Origin: Ottelia alismoides
Lineage: Eukaryota > Streptophyta > Magnoliopsida > Alismatales > Hydrocharitaceae
NCBI GenBank assembly: GCA_037367405.1
Contig: JAZKJV010001876.1
Location: forward strand, 1,550,001-1,614,000
Length of the DNA: 64,000 nucleotides
Direction: 5' to 3'
Position numbers and translations under genes: made by a program. Within the stretch, counting starts at the first letter, position 1. Every line of letters begins with the position of its first letter. Below the pieces are notes generated by a model. It was not told the DNA's origin. It did not search any database and saw only the letters and a program-made list of their open reading frames with translations. Positions 59,132-64,000 of this stretch are shown here, piece after piece.

Positions 59132-59149
59132 TGACGCCGTTGCCGGGGA
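59132..59149 (+). other. Primer binding site of Gypsy C
   Basis: TGACGCCGTTGCCGGGGA, 17 of 18 identical to the tRNA-Asp complement; the best-preserved site in the window. Confidence 0.92.
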
Positions 59150-60327
59150 GGCATTAGTGTTATTTTGATTTTTGACATATCTTGTGATTTTTTCTTTCTT
59201 CTTATTTTTCGTAGTCTTTACTCAGTTTTTCTTACGGCTTTCTCTCGAGTCTTTTATCGATCTTCTTTAGCCGCTAACCAATTTTAGCAGGGCCGGCAGG
59301 ATCAACCGGTTTCTTAGGAAGCCGAGTCAGTTGAGAGAGCAGAGGCCGACTCCTTCTTTACGAGTCGGCTGCAGAGCAAAAAATTTATTAGTGTAATTTT
59401 GTAAAAGAGAGATAGAGAGTTGTATTGAACTTTAGTAGAAGGGGTCCACTAAGGACATCCCGACTTGTACCTCCCCCCCATTTTTCTCGGGGTCTGATTC
59501 GCCGAGTATTGTGTATTAGGGGAATCATGGCACCCACCGTGGTTTTCTCGCATCGACAGTTGTTCTGCGGATTTTTCAAGGATAGGTGCTTGATTAGGAG
59601 ATTTCTTTTTATCCTATCTGATTGCTCTTTCGTAGTTAGTCTTAAGACACGCAACCTAGGTGCATGATTTTAGGATTTTTGTAAAAAGAAAATAAAAAAT
59701 CTGTAAACGTTTGTCTGAAAAAACTCAAAAAAATATAAAACTCCAAAATAAAATCGGGACTGATAACGTATCTAATACAAAATAAACATAAGGTTCATTT
59801 GATTTGGGAGAGTAAGCCCTGCACATTTTTTCTCAGAGTGCGCGAGTGAAAGATGAACCTTAAATATATAAACTCATTTTCTTTCAAAATACTACTTAGT
59901 CTATACACCTGATCACTGCTTTTCAGTGTGTACGCTCGGGTAGCCGAAAACGATCCGAGTTTACTTAGCAGAGTGGGGGGTTTAGAGGACACTGCGTAAG
60001 GCTCTGTCCTCAAGCAACACGGGTAGTCGGAAATGGTCCGTACTTACTCCCATACTGGTTGAGAGCAAGTGATTTTCTATAAGGACAAGGGATAGTATTG
60101 CGGGGAAAAATCGGGCACTTATCACCTCGTGTTAATCGATAATACTTGTTTGCTAATTACAACCCTAAAACCAACAAGATAAAAGACCGAACTCTTACGG
60201 TCATCATCGGGTTGTGTTGGTGAAAACAGAGTTTGCTTTGTGTTTTCTTGCGGGGTGTGAGCTACCGCAGCTTTATGCATTTTCCCATCTTTCTTGAATC
60301 GGAAATCGTGCTCTCCCGATCATTCTC
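59150..60327 (+). mobile_element. Gypsy C 5' leader
   Basis: Untranslated leader. A hairpin of 8 bp arms (GCCGACTC 59345-59352, GAGTCGGC 59362-59369) lies 200 bases after the primer site. The conserved block with GGGTAGCCG and CTTAGCAGAGTGG is at 59936-60064. I see no gene. Confidence 0.72.
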
Positions 60328-61081
60328 TTGTCATCGAAGATGACGACTCGACGGCTTTTCTGCTCAGACTTCATGAGATTTCGACCGCCCACCGTCCGTC
60401 GTACATCTTCACAAGCTCGAGATGACCCTCTTCCCGAGTTGGTCCCATCTGATCTCGAGGAGAGTCAGACCCAGACACCCTCGCCTCCCGGCCAGACTAT
60501 TGAGGCAGACCCTTGTCTCAATACATCATCGATATCTCCAGATGATTTTTTGCTGAGTTCTTATGAGAGATTTTCTTTTCCATAAGATTTGAAGCAGATG
60601 GCTCGCGGCAAAGGACCAGCAGACAAGAGGCACCGACTGAGGAGCATCATGACGGAAGACAGATCCAGCCACAGATGTCACAATAGGCATTCTCGACACT
60701 CTCCAACAGATGAATATCCAAATACGAGAACAATTTAGAACTCAGAACGAGTTGCAGGCTGAGAAAGCTGCGCTGCGAGCAGGGGTCGGGAACCATTTAT
60801 CGCATGTTGTGGTTCCTGCTACTTTACGGGAAGAGTATGACTCGGGCGCGAGAACGCTCCATCATTGGATTCGGCTACCGCTAAATCAAGGGCCATAGGA
60901 ATTGAGGTCGTCCTTCATCTCATTGCTTCCCTAGTTTTACGGAAATGGTACAGAGGAGCTGTTTACCTTTCTGCAACAATTCAAGATGATTTGTGGTACG
61001 ACTAGTTATGCTAGAGTTATGTAGGAGGCTATTCGCCTCAAAGCTTTTCCCTTCGCCTTAGCCGATAAGGCACTTTACTGG
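60328..61081 (+). pseudogene. Gypsy C gag N-terminal part
   Basis: Starts with MSSKMTTRRLFCSDFM (85-residue open frame) near the expected gag start about 1.2 kb after the primer site. The following region to 61081 is broken by stops and frame changes, but gag-like blocks can be read: LFTFLQQFKMICGTT near 60960 and EAIRLKAFPFALADKALYWL at 61026-61085, interrupted by a TAG at 61021. Confidence 0.65.
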
Positions 61082-61681
61082 TTGAGTCACCTGAGAACAG
61101 AAGATTCTACATGGGACGATCTGAATTCCACATTCCTACGTAAGTACTTTCCTCTAGGAATGACGAACATGATGAGGAGTCATATCTCCAATTTTACGCA
61201 GCATCCGCATGAGTCTTTCCATGAGGCATGGGATAGATTCAAAGATCTTATGGAAAGATGCCCGCATCATGAGATACCAATGAAGGTGCTCGTTCAGAAT
61301 TATTTCGGAGGACTCCAGCCAGACATTAAGTGGATAATGAGTGTCGTATGTGGCGGTAGCTATTTGAATAAGGATGTTGAGTCAGTCTGGTCCATCTTCG
61401 AAGGGATGGCAGAGAACTCGAGAGTCGTCGACTCTACTCGGGCATTCCAGAAAGCCCCTCAGCCACCACATCACCGAAAACATCATAAGGTGGCTAATAT
61501 CTTAGGGTCTGAATCCAACACCAACATGGGCCTCATTAACGAAAAATTAACATTGGTGGATGTGATTCAGAAACAAGTTCAGGACTTACAGTCACTGCGA
61601 GAGTTGGAGAAACTCTCATCTATACCTCAGCAACTGAGTGATCTTACGAAGAAGGTTTCAAAGCTTCAACTTCAGTACTAG
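61082..61681 (+). pseudogene. Gypsy C gag core
   Basis: 199 residues of the retrotransposon gag domain: LNSTFLRKYFPLGMTNMMRS, FHEAWDRFKDLMERCPHHEI and SVVCGGSYLNKDVESVW, matching the Gypsy A gag core block by block. A coiled-coil-like C-terminal part (NEKLTLVDVIQKQVQDLQSL) follows. It opens inside the domain and ends at a TAG that is in frame with further gag-like Gln/His-rich sequence (61682-62284). Confidence 0.88.
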
Positions 61682-62284
61682 AAGAGCCAATCTTCCTCGA
61701 CCGCACAACCTGTACGGAGGATCTTACCCGCTCCACCCACCCGACAGATTCATTACGTACAGAGCAAGCTAGAGACTCCGCAGATTGATTGGCATGAGGA
61801 TCAATCTCATGCCAATCCCGGCCAGATCACCAGTGCTGCGGACATGGATGTTGAGTCTCAAGCCACTCTTGAGATCAACGGGATTTGGTATACTTCGATT
61901 CAACAACCGAGCATACCGCATCATCAGCAGCACTAGTATAGCCAACTGCAACATGGACGTCCACACTACCAACACCGACGGAATTTCACGCAGCAGCAGT
62001 CTCACCAGCATGCTTATCAGAGACCGCAATCATACCAGTATCCTGCTAACCATTCACAATCATATCATTATCAACAGCCGCAGCAATCTTCCTCTACGCC
62101 ACAGAGATTCTCCCAACCTTCCACCTCTCATCAATACAAGCTAAGATAGGAGAGAGGAGTAAGCCAGGGTCACCACATCGAATCTCAGATGAATTCACAG
62201 GTCCAGGCACTAAATCAAATCATGGATATACTGAGTACGCTACAAATTGCGCACAAGACAGAGATGGAGTAGGTTAACTGTCGT

Positions 62285-62749
62285 ATGGATGAGTTAACTG
62301 CACCGAAGACCACTCTCCCAGCCCAGCCTCAGATGAATCTGAACAATAAGAGGAGGCATCCAGATCAAGTAGACAACACTACAGGTACGATCTCTTTTCC
62401 TGAATTTTTATCTAACTTCATTCGTCTCATGAGCGGTAGATCACCACGAGCACCTGCTGGAGTAGAGGAGAAGGCACTTGACGAGGAGCAGGAACAAATC
62501 CATGAGCAACTAGATTATGATGCTGAGAAGGAGAACCAGCACATTGATGAGGACCACCACGAAGATCAGAGAGAAGGGAGTGATGCTGAAACAGTTGACA
62601 TGGACACCGACAAATCAGACGATGATATCACGCCAGACCATGCAGATAATCCCGATAAAAATATGTCTTCCCCTGTTTTAGAGAGTTTTGTACATAATTC
62701 TGAAACTCTCGATGTAAATGCTGATTCTGAAATAAATAAAAAAATCTGA
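62285..62749 (+). pseudogene. Gypsy C gag C-terminal spacer
   Basis: 154 residues, strongly acidic from about residue 60 (EEKALDEEQEQIHEQL, DAETVDMDTDKSDDD). It corresponds to the acidic spacer of Gypsy A (EDQPEDASEDEEE). No domain is recognised. It ends at a stop shortly before the protease frame. Confidence 0.65.
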
Positions 62750-62766
62750 TTTTCTTATTCCTGACA

Positions 62767-63732
62767 TTGTCAATTTTCCCGACCCTTTGTTTGGGAAAGG
62801 AAAGAAAAACACCAAAAAGAATGTTGTCACCCCAAAAAACCGAGCGTTTACTGAAAGATCACATCTTTTTTCACGATGCCTTGGATCATTTTCCTACGCT
62901 TAAGAATCAATTGAAAAACCGATGCACCACGCGTAGGAAAAAGAGATCATGTACGGAGAAACATGTTTTAACCAAGGCTACATCCTGTGCTATTCAGAAT
63001 AAGTTACCGAAGAAGAAGAAGGTCTCGGGCGCACATTATGTCAGATGCAAGATCGCAAATGCCGAATTCGATCTCACTCTCTTAGATAATGGTTCCTCGA
63101 TCAATTTGATACCATCTTCCTTACTCGACAAGCTCGAGTTAGGTCCTCTTTACAAATCACGTGCGATCCTTCAGTTTGCTAATAGATTTGTAAAGAGACC
63201 TAAGGGTATACTAAGGAACGTTATCGTAACCGTGCAGGGTCTGCAATTCTCAGTGGACTTCACTGTTCTGGACATGGATTGCCCGACACAGTTACACCTT
63301 ACCCCGATTATTCTAGGAAGGCCTTTCTTAGAAACCGCAAAGTCTCCCTTCGATTATGATACAGGGAAGTCATCTTTTCGCATCGAGGGCGATAAGGAAC
63401 ATATAGAGATGGCGAGAGATTCAAACACATCCAGTGATGCATCTTCTGATTTCTTGAGTTCTTTATCCACCTGCGATTACATGGATGAGATCTGTCTTGA
63501 CGACCTCGAAAAGTATCGAGTAGAGACACAAGAACGCTTAACAGAGGACGGGTTCGAGACTATAGTTGGCAGTTCCTCAAAAAGTACCTTATATTTTAGT
63601 ATGGATGACAAGAAGCAGAGGGATCAGACTTCTGAGGAGTTTATCGCAGATCTTTTAGATTCAAAGACTTTACACGATTCCTCTACTTCAGATGATCTAG
63701 AGATAGAATATCATTTAGCTAATTTATTTTAA
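62767..63732 (+). CDS. Gypsy C retropepsin and linker
   Basis: The cleanest Gypsy frame here, 321 residues. A Lys/Arg-rich lead is followed by the aspartic protease: LLDNGSSINLIP with Asp107, the flap region with FVKRPKGILRNVIVTVQGLQ at 141-160, FTVLDM at 165-170 and ILGRPFLETAKSPFDYDTG at 182-200, a complete set of landmarks. The enzyme would cleave the Gag-Pol polyprotein. From about 205 it is an acidic Ser/Asp-rich linker leading to RT. The TAA at 63730 is in frame with the continuing linker, so even this copy is interrupted; the ATG is internal to the original polyprotein. Confidence 0.8.
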   Translation: MSIFPTLCLGKERKTPKRMLSPQKTERLLKDHIFFHDALDHFPTLKNQLKNRCTTRRKKRSCTEKHVLTKATSCAIQNKLPKKKKVSGAHYVRCKIANAEFDLTLLDNGSSINLIPSSLLDKLELGPLYKSRAILQFANRFVKRPKGILRNVIVTVQGLQFSVDFTVLDMDCPTQLHLTPIILGRPFLETAKSPFDYDTGKSSFRIEGDKEHIEMARDSNTSSDASSDFLSSLSTCDYMDEICLDDLEKYRVETQERLTEDGFETIVGSSSKSTLYFSMDDKKQRDQTSEEFIADLLDSKTLHDSSTSDDLEIEYHLANLF

Positions 63733-64000
63733 TCTTGTCATTCTGAGGACGAGCATAGTAGCGAGTCGGATGATGTTTTGGACATCTTCTGTAGTCCGAC
63801 TCTAGAACATATCGAGATGGTGGATAACCAAATTGCAGACAAATCCACAACCGATACAGATCCCAATACACATATAGATAAGGTCTCAGCAGAGCCGAAA
63901 TCCACCATACCAGAGCTAAAGATATTGTCACCAAATATGAAGTATGCTTTCCTTGCGGGTCCACATCGATAGTTTCCGGTCATTATCATCTCATCTTTGA
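63733..64000 (+). pseudogene. Gypsy C linker end and RT start (runs off window)
   Basis: Continues the protease-linker frame after TAA; the block PELKILSPNMKYAFLAGPHR at about 63910-63969 is the start of the pre-RT region also seen in Gypsy A (PELKPLPPILKYAFL). An in-frame TAG at 63970 precedes FPVIIISSL. The rest of pol lies outside the window. Confidence 0.75.

Overview
This 64 kb window reads as intergenic heterochromatin of a flowering plant with a large, repeat-rich genome. I find no host protein gene, rRNA or tRNA gene that I can support. Nearly every base can be assigned to LTR retrotransposons nested in or cut into one another, plus one DNA-transposon fragment. The plant assignment rests on the element types: Ty3/Gypsy elements with 3-4 kb LTRs and a tRNA-Asp-type primer site (an Athila-like arrangement, inferred), Ty1/Copia elements with TGGTATCAGAGC primer sites, and a hAT-like element. 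I cannot name the species.

Layout. Gypsy L (+): end of its 5' LTR (1-2453), primer site, a 2.7 kb interior without gag-pol, and the start of its 3' LTR (5135-6534). That LTR is interrupted by Gypsy E (+): 5' LTR 6535-16177, itself split by a young complete Copia H (-, 8351-14729); then primer site, leader, and a decayed protease-containing frame whose RT-RNaseH-integrase part has been deleted (to about 20016). Copia F1 (+) follows: 2.5 kb LTR, primer site and leader, to 23832. Next come a hAT-like fragment (23833-24426), Gypsy D (-; LTR and 3' interior, to 28930), and Copia F2 (-; 3' LTR and decayed pol, to about 34630). Gypsy J is an LTR 3' fragment (+), and Gypsy K (-) is leader, primer site and partial LTR (35660-38011). 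Copia I (+, 38012-41329) is cut off by Gypsy A (-), the most complete Gypsy: 3' LTR 41330-44457, gag-pol 46060-52306, 5' LTR truncated at 54879. Gypsy M is an LTR fragment, 54880-55977. Gypsy C (+) starts at 55978 and leaves the window in the early RT region.

Coding content. All gag, protease, RT, RNase H and integrase genes are retrotransposon-encoded. Copia H is the least damaged (two frameshifts and one stop; LTRs about 97% identical by eye). Gypsy C has the best protease frame. Gypsy A keeps every pol domain in order but with many stops, and the first catalytic Asp of RT is lost.

The most interesting signals are non-coding and recur in several diverged Gypsy elements: (1) palindromic hairpins between integrase and 3' LTR that carry a polypurine-tract-like arm; (2) a strongly conserved block in the 5' leader; (3) clusters of CACGTG in the LTRs; (4) a repeated TATA, GC-rich exon, CAG|GTA layout inside the LTRs. 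Two related Copia LTRs also form a long inverted repeat around the hAT and Gypsy D segment. Percent identities and boundaries are by-eye estimates.
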